64,000 bases of DNA, from contig ONBM01000002.1 in assembly GCA_900316045.1 (NCBI GenBank), forward strand, positions 26,979 to 90,978, in the 5' to 3' direction. Below are positions 26,039 to 35,557 of this stretch, piece by piece. The notes beneath the pieces are model-generated. The model saw only the letters and a program-made list of their open reading frames with translations, did no database searches and was not told the DNA's origin. The stretch comes from an uncultured Bacteroidales bacterium (GTDB lineage: Bacteria > Bacteroidota > Bacteroidia > Bacteroidales > UBA932). The stretch's first letter is position 1; each line of letters begins with the position of its first letter. The position numbers and the translations under genes are program-made.

Positions 26039-27013
26039 CTACTTTATTGTTTCTATGATAGTGAAACCCTCGTCCACCTCCTTATCCTCCGAATAAAGAA
26101 ACCTCGTCTCCTCCCGCATCTCATATACATCATTTCCTATCTGATACTTGTAATGCAGCAGGAAGGTCTTATAGGTATTGTACCCATCGTCTATGATGCC
26201 GTACACGTTAGGATATTCAGGGTCATCGTCCAGCTGCGTCACTTTAATATCCCGGTAAGGCTTCAGCGTAACCTTGTGATAGCCTTTCGCATCGGCCGCG
26301 GCATCGATGTACGCTATCATCGCCTTTGCCTCCAAGGTGTGCTTGTCTTTGCTGAAAGTCTCATTCCCGGGCATCATCCTCACGCTGTTCGCAGTCCAGC
26401 AATGAATCGTCTTGGTTCCAGGCATATTGATAGGAGACCCATCCGGCAAGAGTTTTCTGTTTCCCACCATCTGATAACCTATTCCGCTGGAATTAGACCA
26501 TTGATTCTTTATTGCTATCTTAAGCAGAAGGGAACTCTTGTCTGGATGAAGTTCGGCGCCATCATAGGAAAGGACTCTCACAGGAATGATGTAATCCTTG
26601 TCTGGAGACAGGCCTGCGGGGTGAATCGTGACAGGGATAGTGCCAAGCACCTCGCCAGATTTTATTACGCATGTCATGCTGGATATCTCGTATTTATCAG
26701 CAGGCATGACAACTGCATATTTCTCGACATCTACGTCATAGTTCGCCTTATTGTACTCATCTACGAGAGTGGAATCCAAGACGATGTTTATTTTGACGTC
26801 ATTCTTTGGAGCCTTCGTGCCTCCCATCGATAATGACATGTACGTCGTGGTTGTCTCATAGTGAAGGCTGACCGTCATCTTCTTAGTGTTGTCAGACTCG
26901 CTCACGAATCCGAAGATGTTCTTGTACTGCTCTTTCTCGAACACCTCCTTGTCGTTGCAAGAAACGATGGAGAATGCTGCCAGAGCCGCTAATATTATGC
27001 ATTTGTGTTTCAT
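26039..27013 (-). CDS. DUF1735/DUF4361-type surface glycan-binding lipoprotein
   Basis: The 324-aa lipoprotein (FSIVSCNDKE) has an N-terminal DUF1735 beta-sandwich with the usual NDVKINIVLDSTLVDEYNKA and IPVTIHPAGLSPDKDYIIPV motifs. A C-terminal DUF4361-like part follows, ending in TRFLYSED and a final hydrophobic strand. Such proteins follow SusD genes and bind glycans on the cell surface. The gene lies 19 nt after SusD, inside the operon. The ligand is not predictable from sequence. Confidence 0.85.
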   Translation of the reverse strand: MKHKCIILAALAAFSIVSCNDKEVFEKEQYKNIFGFVSESDNTKKMTVSLHYETTTTYMSLSMGGTKAPKNDVKINIVLDSTLVDEYNKANYDVDVEKYAVVMPADKYEISSMTCVIKSGEVLGTIPVTIHPAGLSPDKDYIIPVRVLSYDGAELHPDKSSLLLKIAIKNQWSNSSGIGYQMVGNRKLLPDGSPINMPGTKTIHCWTANSVRMMPGNETFSKDKHTLEAKAMIAYIDAAADAKGYHKVTLKPYRDIKVTQLDDDPEYPNVYGIIDDGYNTYKTFLLHYKYQIGNDVYEMREETRFLYSEDKEVDEGFTIIETIK

Positions 27014-27032
27014 GATTCAATACGTGTTGATG

Positions 27033-29033
27033 TTAGCTTTCCCAACCCGGGTTCTGGTCGCAAGAAGGGAGCTTGCGGATTTCGCTCAGTGGAATAGGAA
27101 GCAGGTAGAGTTTCTTATGAACCAGGCGAGCTCCGATTCTGGAAGTATTCGGAACTGTTCTTTGATAGAAATTCTCCTTAGAGCCATCCACGTTCATTCC
27201 CATGATTGTTTCATTCTCTGTTTCCTCGTAAATTCCCCACCTGCGGACGTCGAAGTAACGCAGCCCTTCGTGCAGGAATTCCTTCATTCTTTCGATTTCA
27301 AGGATTTTCTGGAAGGTTTCCTCGTCTGCAAGATCATTATTGCTGATTCCCGGCATCCCGGAACGGTGGCGCACGAGGTTAAACGCCGACTTTATCTCAT
27401 TCAGGTCCCGCGACACCGAATAAGTCTCGTCGCCGAGCTTTATCTCATAAGCCTTTGTCAGATGATTGAGACTCTCGGCATACATGAGCAGTATGTCAGC
27501 GTACCTTATGATAGGATAGCCTTTATCCATTCTCCTGGCGTTATCTCCGTCCCAGGCATCATTAGGATGAATGTATTTCACAATGACATAGCCCGTAGGG
27601 CTGTAGTCCGTCGCAGAATTCTGCTTTCCGTTAGGGGAGTCATAGTAATATGTCACCGTCTGGTTGTACTTCCCAGACATGGTGGTGGAAGACATCGGCC
27701 AAAATCTCTCCGAAAACCCTACGCAGGCATAGAAACGCATCTCCCTGTTGTCGTACATGTTATAGACGCCGGCATTGAGCCTGTAGCCCGAGAAAGACTT
27801 CTGCTCGTTGGTGAAACCCGATTCCGAGTACGGATAGGCTTCGCTGGAATTGTCTATGGAGCGTCCGTCGTACATGGAATAGCTATCCACTATTTTCTGC
27901 GTAAGGGCCATTCCTCCCCATCCTCCGAAGCTGATAGGGAAACTCATCCGGGTATTGTCAACAAGGGACTGGCTTTTCCTTCCCCAGACATATTCAGGAT
28001 TGGTGGCTATCACCGCCTCCCCCGTGAACTGCTCCGAATACGACCTCAGGTGGTCGATCCCTGCAGCTCCCACAGGATAAGGCTCGTAAAAGTCCGGATC
28101 GGAAGTCACGCCCTCAGGCAAAGGCGGAGTCTGCGTATCTTCCTGCACGGTAAAGAGGCTATACATCGGAGCCCCGTTCCTTTTCATGTCCATCACTCTC
28201 TTGCAAGCAGCAGCGGCAATAGCCCAGCGCTCTTCGTCATATTCATCGGTGGTGACGTATTTTACTCGGTCTGTTTTCCTGTACCAATTGCCAAAGCACC
28301 TTCTGGCTGCTTCTCCTCCATTCCATAGAGGGCTGGCGTAATAAGTTCTGATCCTTGCGATCAGTCCGTATGCGGCTCCCTTTGTTGGCCTTCCGAATTC
28401 CATAAGAGGATAGGTTTCAGGAAGATATTTAGCTGCCTCCTCAAGCTCGCTGCAGATATATTCCACAGTCTCTTCATTCGTGGCTCGAGCCCTGTCATAT
28501 TCTCCCAGATCAAGGTTAGAAGGTATTTCCTCGTCCCCTACCAAGATTACCGGCCCATACGCAAGCCAAAGCTTATAGTAAGCATAGGCACGAATGAACC
28601 TGTTCAGGGAAAGAAGTTCAGCCCTGTCCTGAGCGGTGAGATCTTTAGCTTCATCTATCCTTGCGAACACAGTATTCGCTCTTCTGATGCACTGGTAGCT
28701 TGTCGTCCACACGTTGGAGAAGGAGTATGGGCTGCTGGCAGAGATTTCTCCGAGAACAAGCCTCATTCCATTGTAGCCATGCTGAGTGCCGTACATAGTA
28801 AAGGCCTCGTCTGTCGCAAGAGGTCCGGGAAAATCAGAATCCTGATAGAGAGAGCCTTCGTCACGCAGATCCCCTGTCATGCCCCAGATATATGCCTGGA
28901 CATTCCTCTTGTTGGCGAATACTTCGTCAATCTTTATCTCGTCGGAGAAATAGTCATCTATGCTCAGATAGTTGCAGGAAGCAAATCCGGCCGACAAGAT
29001 CGAGGCTAAAATAACGTATGATATTCTTTTCAT
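27033..29033 (-). CDS. RagB/SusD family nutrient-uptake lipoprotein (PUL B)
   Basis: Signal peptide with lipobox (ILSAGFASC) and a SusD fold of 666 aa: SLNRFIRAYAYYKLWLAYGP in the N-terminal TPR region and FNLVRHRSGMPGI plus IERMKEFLHEGLRYFDVRRWG near the C-terminus. It would cap the SusC encoded 13 nt upstream and pass oligosaccharides to it. Its length is above average for SusD, with extra insertions in the middle, which often shape the binding site. Confidence 0.95.
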   Translation of the reverse strand: MKRISYVILASILSAGFASCNYLSIDDYFSDEIKIDEVFANKRNVQAYIWGMTGDLRDEGSLYQDSDFPGPLATDEAFTMYGTQHGYNGMRLVLGEISASSPYSFSNVWTTSYQCIRRANTVFARIDEAKDLTAQDRAELLSLNRFIRAYAYYKLWLAYGPVILVGDEEIPSNLDLGEYDRARATNEETVEYICSELEEAAKYLPETYPLMEFGRPTKGAAYGLIARIRTYYASPLWNGGEAARRCFGNWYRKTDRVKYVTTDEYDEERWAIAAAACKRVMDMKRNGAPMYSLFTVQEDTQTPPLPEGVTSDPDFYEPYPVGAAGIDHLRSYSEQFTGEAVIATNPEYVWGRKSQSLVDNTRMSFPISFGGWGGMALTQKIVDSYSMYDGRSIDNSSEAYPYSESGFTNEQKSFSGYRLNAGVYNMYDNREMRFYACVGFSERFWPMSSTTMSGKYNQTVTYYYDSPNGKQNSATDYSPTGYVIVKYIHPNDAWDGDNARRMDKGYPIIRYADILLMYAESLNHLTKAYEIKLGDETYSVSRDLNEIKSAFNLVRHRSGMPGISNNDLADEETFQKILEIERMKEFLHEGLRYFDVRRWGIYEETENETIMGMNVDGSKENFYQRTVPNTSRIGARLVHKKLYLLPIPLSEIRKLPSCDQNPGWES

Positions 29034-29046
29034 GTTCGTGATTTTT

Positions 29047-32000
29047 TTAGAAGTGCAGATAAACCTGGAATGTAAAAGTGACAGGTATTGGATAAGCCCG
29101 GCCGCTGTATTGAGCCTGCTCAGGATCGAAGAGCTTCACAGGTGACCATACGGCCAAGTTATTTCCCACCAGCTGCAGGTCAGCAGACTGGAGTCCGATC
29201 TTTTTCATGAATTTCGCCGACCAGTTGTAATTGATGGTAATTTCTTGAAGTCTCAAGTACCTTCCATTTCCTTTCCAGAACGTTGAAGTCTGGGTGTTGT
29301 TCGAACTGCTTCCATAGGTCATGCGTGGATAAATCGCATCTGGATTCTCAGCCTGCTCGAGCGGAATCCCATGCTTTTCGGCATAATCTTTAGGAATCCA
29401 TCTGTTCTTGTATTCCATGGCTTGCGCAAGCACGTTTCCGAGCCTTCCGGAAGCAAAAGGAATGTAGCCCGCTCCGCCATAGAAGAAATCTGAATTTCCG
29501 GTTCCCTTGAAGAGCACCCCGATGCTGAGCTTTTTGTACTGAAACTCGCCGCCGAAGCCGTACATCAGGATAGGAACGATCGCCCCTGACGATGACAGCC
29601 CGTAAGCGATAGGCACTCGGTCGTCGGAATCTATGCGGCCATCTCCATTTACGTCGCGATACTTGATGTCTCCCGGCCTGTATTCACCGAACGTCTGCAC
29701 CGGGCTTGTATCTATGTCTTGCTGATCTTTGAACAAGCCAAGGGCGTAATAACCCCTTACGACTCCGTAAGGATAACCTGAGCGCTCCTGATAAGGATAG
29801 GCAGGATTCGACTCCTCCCAATTCTTGACATCATTCTTAGAGTATGTGAAATTGGCCCTGAGGGTGAGGTTCATGTCGCTTCCAATCTTCTGCTTGAATG
29901 AAACATTGCCATCAGCGCCGTATGAACGCATCTTACCGATGTTGGAGTAAGGCCTGGACATGAGCCCGACATAGAGAGGAACTTGCTGGCGTTCCTGGAA
30001 TATTCCGTCACGCACGTCATTGAAAAAGTCCAGGACGAAATCCACCTTATCGACGAAAAGCGTTCCCTCGAATCCGAGGTCGAACTTAGTCGCCACCTCC
30101 CATTTGAGGTTGTCGGCTCCTGTGTACGTTTCCCAAAGAGTTTCCGCAGAGGCCGATCCCCAAGGGGAAGTCGAACCTCGATTGACGATTGTAAGGTAAG
30201 GGAATCTCTTGGATGAAATCCGGTCGTTCCCGACCGTTCCGTAAGAAGCCCTGACCTTGAAGAAATTCAGCCAAGGCAGATTGTCCTTCATGAACTTATA
30301 TTGGGTAGGCACCCAGCCGACAGCCACGGAAGGGAAGAATCCGAAACGCCTGCCTTTCTGGAAGTTCTCCGATCCGGTGTATCCGAAGTTCAGGTCTATC
30401 AGATAGGTGTCAGAGTAGCCGTAAGTCAGCCGGCTGGATATTCCCTGATATCTCTTTGGGATGGAGCTCATGTTGCTGACGCTCTCGCTGGAATACTTAT
30501 CATCGGACATATAGTAGTAGACAAGGCCAGAAACCCTGTGGTCTTTGCCGAACAGACGATCATAATTAAGAGTGGACTCGAAGTGATATTTCCTATAATT
30601 ATTAGTAGCCTTATTGTAAGAAGCAGCTTGCTCGCTAACCCTCTTGATCGTCACCAGTTCTCCGGTAGATGTCCTGCTCACCGCCTCGTAAAGCTCCGGC
30701 TGGACATGGCGGCTCTCGCTGAACCATGAAGTGTAATCGAAAGCACCCTGCGCGCGAATCCTAAGTCCCTTGGTGATCATGCCCAGGTCTTGTTCAAGAG
30801 CGACTGTCGTCTTGGACTGGAACTCTGTGTCCAAACGTTTTCCCAAACGGTTGATCATAACGTAAGGGGAAGTCTGCGCACCCTGTCCTACGCCCGGCAG
30901 CTGTCCATTGGAATATACAGTGGGAAGTCGGAGCGGATGAATATTTGCCTGGGCTGACCAGATGTAATCTGTGTTTGCGACGCCAGGATTCCTGTTCACG
31001 GCCAGGTGACCCGTGCTACCGAAATAAAGCTTGGTAGTCGGAGTCAGGTTCATGTCAATGTTGGAGCGGAATCCGTATGTATCGTAACCGACGTTCTGGG
31101 CGTAAGGGCTGGAATGGTCCACTTTATAAGCCGCATCTTCCTGATTGACAGACAAAGACAGGAAATATTTCGCTGCCTTGGCTCCTCCTTGCGCACTCAC
31201 ATAGTAGGCCCTCTTCCATGAATTATTCTTCACGATTTCCTTCTGCCAGTTCACGTCTGGATAGAGATCGGGATCCAGATTATTGCGGATAATGTCCATC
31301 TCGACGTTGGAATACAGCGGCTCTTCTCCGCGCACCTCTCTGGCTTCATTCGCAAGAGTTGCATAATCGTATGCACCCACATAATCAGGAAGCCTCCGAA
31401 GGTGAGACAAAGTAGTTGAAACCCTGCCAGTGATGCGTACTTTGTCCGTGCTGCCTCGTTTCGTAGTGATAAGCACGACTCCGTTGGCACCCCTGACGCC
31501 ATAAACTGCGGTGGCAGATGCATCTTTCAGGACGGAGAAATTCTCGATGTCCGAAGGGTCTATCGAGTTGATGTCGCCTTCCAGCCCGTCAATCAGCACA
31601 AGGGCAGAAGAATTAGCTCCGAATGTCCCTATGCCTCGAATCCAGAACTCGGCAATGTTTTTGCCTGGCTCTCCGCTGGTCAGAGAAGAAATGACGCCAG
31701 CGACTCTGCCCCCGAGGAGGTTACTGATGGATGTCGTAGGCTGATCAAGCAGTTTCGCGTCAATGGATGTCACTGCAGCCAGGTTAGATATCTTCCTCTG
31801 GGTGGTACCGAGGGCCGTGATGACGACCTGGTCAAGTTCCTGAGTCGTTTCCGTGAACGTTATGCTAATTTTCGTGTCTTCCTTGACGACGATATATTCA
31901 ATGTCCTTGAACCCCATCATCTGGAAAATAAGCTTGTCGCCTTTCTGAGCCTTGATGGAAAAATGCCCTTTGTCGTCAGTCATCGTTCCCACTGTAGAAC

Positions 32001-32139
32001 CTTGGACTATTACGGCGACTCCCGGCAGTGGGCCATCCTGGTCATAAACCGTTCCTGCCAGCCTGTAAGTCTGGGCATGGGCTTGAAAAGATCCTATCAT
32101 CAATATGATAGAAATCAGGAAATATAACTGTTTCTTCAT
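29047..32139 (-). CDS. SusC/RagA family TonB-linked outer membrane protein (PUL B)
   Basis: The 1030-aa protein has a signal peptide (ILMIGSFQAHAQ), a carboxypeptidase-regulatory-like domain (AGTVYDQDGPLPGVAVIVQG), a VVITALGTTQRK linker and a plug with GEPGKNIAEFWIRGIGTFG, VLIDGLEGD and YGVRGANGVVLITTKRG. The barrel ends TFTFQVYLHF. It is the transporter partner of the downstream SusD. The upstream gene (IPT/TIG-NHL lipoprotein) ends 11 nt before it, so all five genes from 33482 to 24962 form one transcription unit. Confidence 0.96.
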   Translation of the reverse strand: MKKQLYFLISIILMIGSFQAHAQTYRLAGTVYDQDGPLPGVAVIVQGSTVGTMTDDKGHFSIKAQKGDKLIFQMMGFKDIEYIVVKEDTKISITFTETTQELDQVVITALGTTQRKISNLAAVTSIDAKLLDQPTTSISNLLGGRVAGVISSLTSGEPGKNIAEFWIRGIGTFGANSSALVLIDGLEGDINSIDPSDIENFSVLKDASATAVYGVRGANGVVLITTKRGSTDKVRITGRVSTTLSHLRRLPDYVGAYDYATLANEAREVRGEEPLYSNVEMDIIRNNLDPDLYPDVNWQKEIVKNNSWKRAYYVSAQGGAKAAKYFLSLSVNQEDAAYKVDHSSPYAQNVGYDTYGFRSNIDMNLTPTTKLYFGSTGHLAVNRNPGVANTDYIWSAQANIHPLRLPTVYSNGQLPGVGQGAQTSPYVMINRLGKRLDTEFQSKTTVALEQDLGMITKGLRIRAQGAFDYTSWFSESRHVQPELYEAVSRTSTGELVTIKRVSEQAASYNKATNNYRKYHFESTLNYDRLFGKDHRVSGLVYYYMSDDKYSSESVSNMSSIPKRYQGISSRLTYGYSDTYLIDLNFGYTGSENFQKGRRFGFFPSVAVGWVPTQYKFMKDNLPWLNFFKVRASYGTVGNDRISSKRFPYLTIVNRGSTSPWGSASAETLWETYTGADNLKWEVATKFDLGFEGTLFVDKVDFVLDFFNDVRDGIFQERQQVPLYVGLMSRPYSNIGKMRSYGADGNVSFKQKIGSDMNLTLRANFTYSKNDVKNWEESNPAYPYQERSGYPYGVVRGYYALGLFKDQQDIDTSPVQTFGEYRPGDIKYRDVNGDGRIDSDDRVPIAYGLSSSGAIVPILMYGFGGEFQYKKLSIGVLFKGTGNSDFFYGGAGYIPFASGRLGNVLAQAMEYKNRWIPKDYAEKHGIPLEQAENPDAIYPRMTYGSSSNNTQTSTFWKGNGRYLRLQEITINYNWSAKFMKKIGLQSADLQLVGNNLAVWSPVKLFDPEQAQYSGRAYPIPVTFTFQVYLHF

Positions 32140-32150
32140 TAGAATAATCT

Positions 32151-33482
32151 TTAGTTGATGGATAGTTTGCGGACTCTCCTGTTGCCGAAGTCAGCCACGT
32201 AGACAGAACCGTCTTTGCTAATTCCGATACCTCTTGGAGACTTGAAGAGAGCCTCTTCTTTTGTGCCGTCTTTCCAGCCTGACTTTCCGGGAACTCCCAG
32301 CACTGTCTCCACCTGGTTCTCCGGGGTTATCCTCCTGATGCAGTGGTTATCGCAGTCGGCGACGTAGATGTTGCCGTCATTATCGCTGAAAAGCTGAGCC
32401 GGGCAATTGAACCGAGCCTCGGCAATCTTGCCGTCCCTGTGGCCGGTGATGCCGCTCGACAGTTTCTCCATCTCCGGCTTGTCTTTGTTAAGGTCTACCT
32501 TCGCAATGGAATTGGCCATGCCTGTCATATTGCTCCAGCAAGCCACGTAAAGCACGTTAGGGTCTGTTGGCCGGAACGTAAGGCCGAAAGAATCTCCGTT
32601 AGGAGTGTCGCAGACAACCTCTGCCTCATAAGTCACAGGATTGATTTTCACTACCTGGCCGTAATAGAAACGCGTGTAAATGAATCCGTCGTAAGGATTC
32701 ACCACGAAAGTGTGCTTATAGCCGTTCGCAGGACGGCCTGCAGAACTCTTCGACCAGTCGATCTTTGCGCCGAAGTCCCGGACTCTCAGACCCCACATCT
32801 CCTTCGGATCCATCTCGACGAACATCCCGACTGTAGTCTCGGTAGGAGCCATGACCTTCTGAGTGACAGGATCGACGCAAGGCACGTTCGCATAGTACTG
32901 AGTCGAAATCGTCACCAGTTCATTCGTCTTGAAATCAATCCTGGCAATGCCATTGACGTCCCCTCCATCTCCGTTTGAGCTGCTGTGGTCTACTACGAAC
33001 ACGTTTTCGCTGCTGTCCACGCAGCAATAATAAGGAGAAACTTGCGCCTCGCTCAGGTCTCCGGCTTTATAGATGCCGGTGCCGTTGCCACAGACCGTGG
33101 TCACAGTGGTAGAAACCGTGTAAGCAAATGTTTCTTCGTAGGAAAGAGAGTCCTTGCCGTTCGACACGGAAATGACGCAAGTATCACCGGGGAGTCGCGG
33201 AGCCTGGACGTACAATTCCGTGCCATCGCGGCTGACCCCGATTACAGGTGCTTTTCTCTGATTAAAATAAACCCGCATCTGGGAAGGGTCACCGAAACCT
33301 TTCCCTTGCAGGATGACCTTCTCTTGATACTTCCCGTAATTAGGGTGGAATGACGTGAGCGTCAGAGACTCATTCGATGAGGAGCCTCCTTTCTTGTCAT
33401 CATCATTGCATCCTACGCATAATGCAAGCGCACATGCCAAGATACAGGTCGATTTGGTAGAAAAACGAAAAATAGTTACCAT
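32151..33482 (-). CDS. IPT/TIG-NHL repeat lipoprotein
   Basis: A lipoprotein signal (LACALALCVGC) leads to an IPT/TIG domain (LTLTSFHPNYGKYQEKVILQ, about 38-130). An NHL six-bladed propeller follows, with blades such as CPAQLFSDNDGNIYVADCDN, HCIRRITPEN and ALFKSPRGIGISKDGSVYVA. This architecture is common as the first gene of Bacteroidetes utilisation loci, where the protein is thought to bind glycan at the surface; no enzymatic residue is evident. It lies at the head of the PUL B operon. The adjacent hairpin at 33621-33684 separates it from the DUF1680 enzymes. Confidence 0.88.
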   Translation of the reverse strand: MVTIFRFSTKSTCILACALALCVGCNDDDKKGGSSSNESLTLTSFHPNYGKYQEKVILQGKGFGDPSQMRVYFNQRKAPVIGVSRDGTELYVQAPRLPGDTCVISVSNGKDSLSYEETFAYTVSTTVTTVCGNGTGIYKAGDLSEAQVSPYYCCVDSSENVFVVDHSSSNGDGGDVNGIARIDFKTNELVTISTQYYANVPCVDPVTQKVMAPTETTVGMFVEMDPKEMWGLRVRDFGAKIDWSKSSAGRPANGYKHTFVVNPYDGFIYTRFYYGQVVKINPVTYEAEVVCDTPNGDSFGLTFRPTDPNVLYVACWSNMTGMANSIAKVDLNKDKPEMEKLSSGITGHRDGKIAEARFNCPAQLFSDNDGNIYVADCDNHCIRRITPENQVETVLGVPGKSGWKDGTKEEALFKSPRGIGISKDGSVYVADFGNRRVRKLSIN

Positions 33483-33620
33483 TGGTTAAAAAATTAGTGG
33501 TGTCATTAATATTTTTATGTGGTTCTACTAATGTAATATACGCCATTCATTGCCTCCAAAGATAACACTTTCCCCCGATTTCCCAAAAACGTTTTTAGAA
33601 TTAGCTCTACGCATGAAGAT

Positions 33621-33684
33621 CCCTCACAGGAATACAACCCCCCGAAACTGCAAAGCATGCAGCTTCTTAGCATTCCTGTGAGGG
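33621..33684. repeat. Long-armed hairpin between the two PULs
   Basis: Perfect 13-bp arms CCCTCACAGGAAT (33621-33633) and ATTCCTGTGAGGG (33672-33684) enclose a loop that itself contains a CTGCA/TGCAG stem. It lies 23 nt past the stop of the GH127-like gene on the minus strand. It resembles the aspS-downstream hairpins in size and arm length, although the sequence differs. It may protect or terminate the PUL A transcript; no T-run follows. The rest of 33483-33706 is AT-rich and should contain the PUL B promoter. Confidence 0.7.
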
Positions 33685-33706
33685 TGCCTAGCTTGGACTG
33701 CGGTTG

Positions 33707-35545
33707 CTACTCTGAATACGGAACCCAGACCTTCATCTTGCCGGCGGTGCGGTTGTCCCAGGCATAATATGGAATGAAATTCAGCACCTGATCGCCGTTC
33801 ACAGCCTTTATAGTCTCGACTCCGCAGAGCAGGTCTGGTTGGAAGGTCGCCTCGAAAGCAGCCGAAGGCGAAATATTCAGTTCATCAAAGCCTTCAGGAT
33901 TGTCCGCCTCTTCCATGCAGTACACCAGCGGTCCTCGCTGAATAGCACGCAAGCCCTCGTCTTCCTTCACCCTAGGATCAGCGGCAATGACTTCTACCGG
34001 CATATTCATGGAAAGCTCTATTACGTCGCCGTCTTTCCACTTCCTGTCCAGCACGGCATATCCCTTGTCCATGACAGGCTCTGCCTTCTTGCCATTAACC
34101 GATATGGAATATTCCTTGCACCATCCCGGGATGCGCAGTTTCAGTGCTTTCTTCAGCTTCCCGCCAACTGTGATCTTAACATCCCCTTCCCAAGGATAGC
34201 GGGTTTCCTGAGTGAGCGTGAGGCCTTTTTCAACGTCAGCCTCGCCCCCGATGTAAAGGTTCACCCAGACTGCGTCGCCGGAAGTGCCGTAGATGTAGTT
34301 CCCGATGGAAGGCAGGAAGCGGCAGATCTGGCTAGGGCAGCAGGCGCATCCGTACCATTCCTGCCGATGATGGTCGCCATTCGATGCCAAAGGATTCACA
34401 TAGAAGAAATGATCACCGGCAAGGGATATTCCTGCCAGAGCTCCATTGTACATGGACCTTTCCAGCACGTCAACATATTTCGAATCCCCCGTCATCTGAT
34501 TCATCCTCCAGTTCCACAGCACCATCCCGACCGAGGCGCAAGTCTCGCAATAGGCAGTGAGATTCGGCAAGCTGTAATCTTCCGTGAAGCCCTCATTGTG
34601 GGCAGACTGGCCGATGCCGCCGGTTATGTACATATTCCTCAGCGCCACGTCATCCCACAGGCGGTTCAATGCACCGATATAGCCTTGGTCGTGAGTGTAG
34701 GATGCCACGTCTGCCATGCCGCAATAAAGGTACATGGCACGCACGGCATGCCCTGCGATGTCCGTCATCTGGGTGACAGGCTTTTCGTCCTGGTAATATA
34801 GCGGATTCCATTTCCGTCCATCGCCGTGGCTGCCAAAGCCGTGTCCCCTCTCGTTCAGAAGCCAGTTCGAGAACTCCAGATATTTCTTTTCGCCCGTGAC
34901 CTGGTAGAGCTTCACTAAAGCCAGCTCGATTTCTTCGTGGCCTGGCACCCAATCTCGCTTTCCGGAGCCAAACACGCTCATCATGTGGTCTGCCATGCGG
35001 ATCGCCACATCCAGGAACTTGCGCTTCCCCGTGGCCTTGTAATATGCCACCGCGGCTTCGGTCATGTGCCCTGCGCAGTACATCTCATGTTTGTCCATGT
35101 CGGTCCAGCGTTTGTCCAGGCCGGTTAGGGTGTAATATGTATTAATATAGCCATCCGGCTGCTGCGCCGCTGCGAATTTGTCTATCCATTCGTCGCATTT
35201 TGCTTCCAGCTCCGGATCCGGATGGTTTATCAGCGAATACGCCATGCCTTCCAGCGCTTTATAAACATCGGAATCATCGAAGAATATTCCGGAGTGTTCT
35301 CCTTCGCTTTTGGCTGCATTCTCGAAGTTACGTATGCGGCCTGTCTTGTTCTCGATCTGGTCTATGCAGACCTTCAGCGTAGTGCTCTTGTGCTTGTCCA
35401 GCCTAGGCGACCAGAACTCGTCCTGAATCTTCACTTGCGAAAAGTCCACCGGAGTAACTGTCTTCAGCTGCCCCTCGCCAGAGCCGCCCTGCGCACATCC
35501 AGCCAGCAGCAATAAAGAAATGATTGCGTAATGTCGTTGCTTCAT
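33707..35545 (-). CDS. DUF1680 glycoside hydrolase, GH127-like (beta-L-arabinofuranosidase type), lipoprotein
   Basis: A lipoprotein signal (LLLLAGCAQ) precedes a 612-aa GH127-type enzyme: (alpha/alpha)6 barrel with AAQQPDGYINTYYTLTG and GHMTEAAVAYYKATGKRKFL, then C-terminal beta-sandwich domains. The residues of the zinc-thiolate active site of GH127 are visible: the Glu and Cys of YCETCASVG near 333-336 and the Cys pair of YGCACCPSQ near 396-401, where the nucleophilic Cys lies. The family releases beta-L-arabinofuranose from plant glycoproteins such as extensin. It is the last gene of PUL A, 12 nt after a second DUF1680 gene. Confidence 0.92.
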   Translation of the reverse strand: MKQRHYAIISLLLLAGCAQGGSGEGQLKTVTPVDFSQVKIQDEFWSPRLDKHKSTTLKVCIDQIENKTGRIRNFENAAKSEGEHSGIFFDDSDVYKALEGMAYSLINHPDPELEAKCDEWIDKFAAAQQPDGYINTYYTLTGLDKRWTDMDKHEMYCAGHMTEAAVAYYKATGKRKFLDVAIRMADHMMSVFGSGKRDWVPGHEEIELALVKLYQVTGEKKYLEFSNWLLNERGHGFGSHGDGRKWNPLYYQDEKPVTQMTDIAGHAVRAMYLYCGMADVASYTHDQGYIGALNRLWDDVALRNMYITGGIGQSAHNEGFTEDYSLPNLTAYCETCASVGMVLWNWRMNQMTGDSKYVDVLERSMYNGALAGISLAGDHFFYVNPLASNGDHHRQEWYGCACCPSQICRFLPSIGNYIYGTSGDAVWVNLYIGGEADVEKGLTLTQETRYPWEGDVKITVGGKLKKALKLRIPGWCKEYSISVNGKKAEPVMDKGYAVLDRKWKDGDVIELSMNMPVEVIAADPRVKEDEGLRAIQRGPLVYCMEEADNPEGFDELNISPSAAFEATFQPDLLCGVETIKAVNGDQVLNFIPYYAWDNRTAGKMKVWVPYSE

Positions 35546-35557
35546 ATTCCTGAAAAT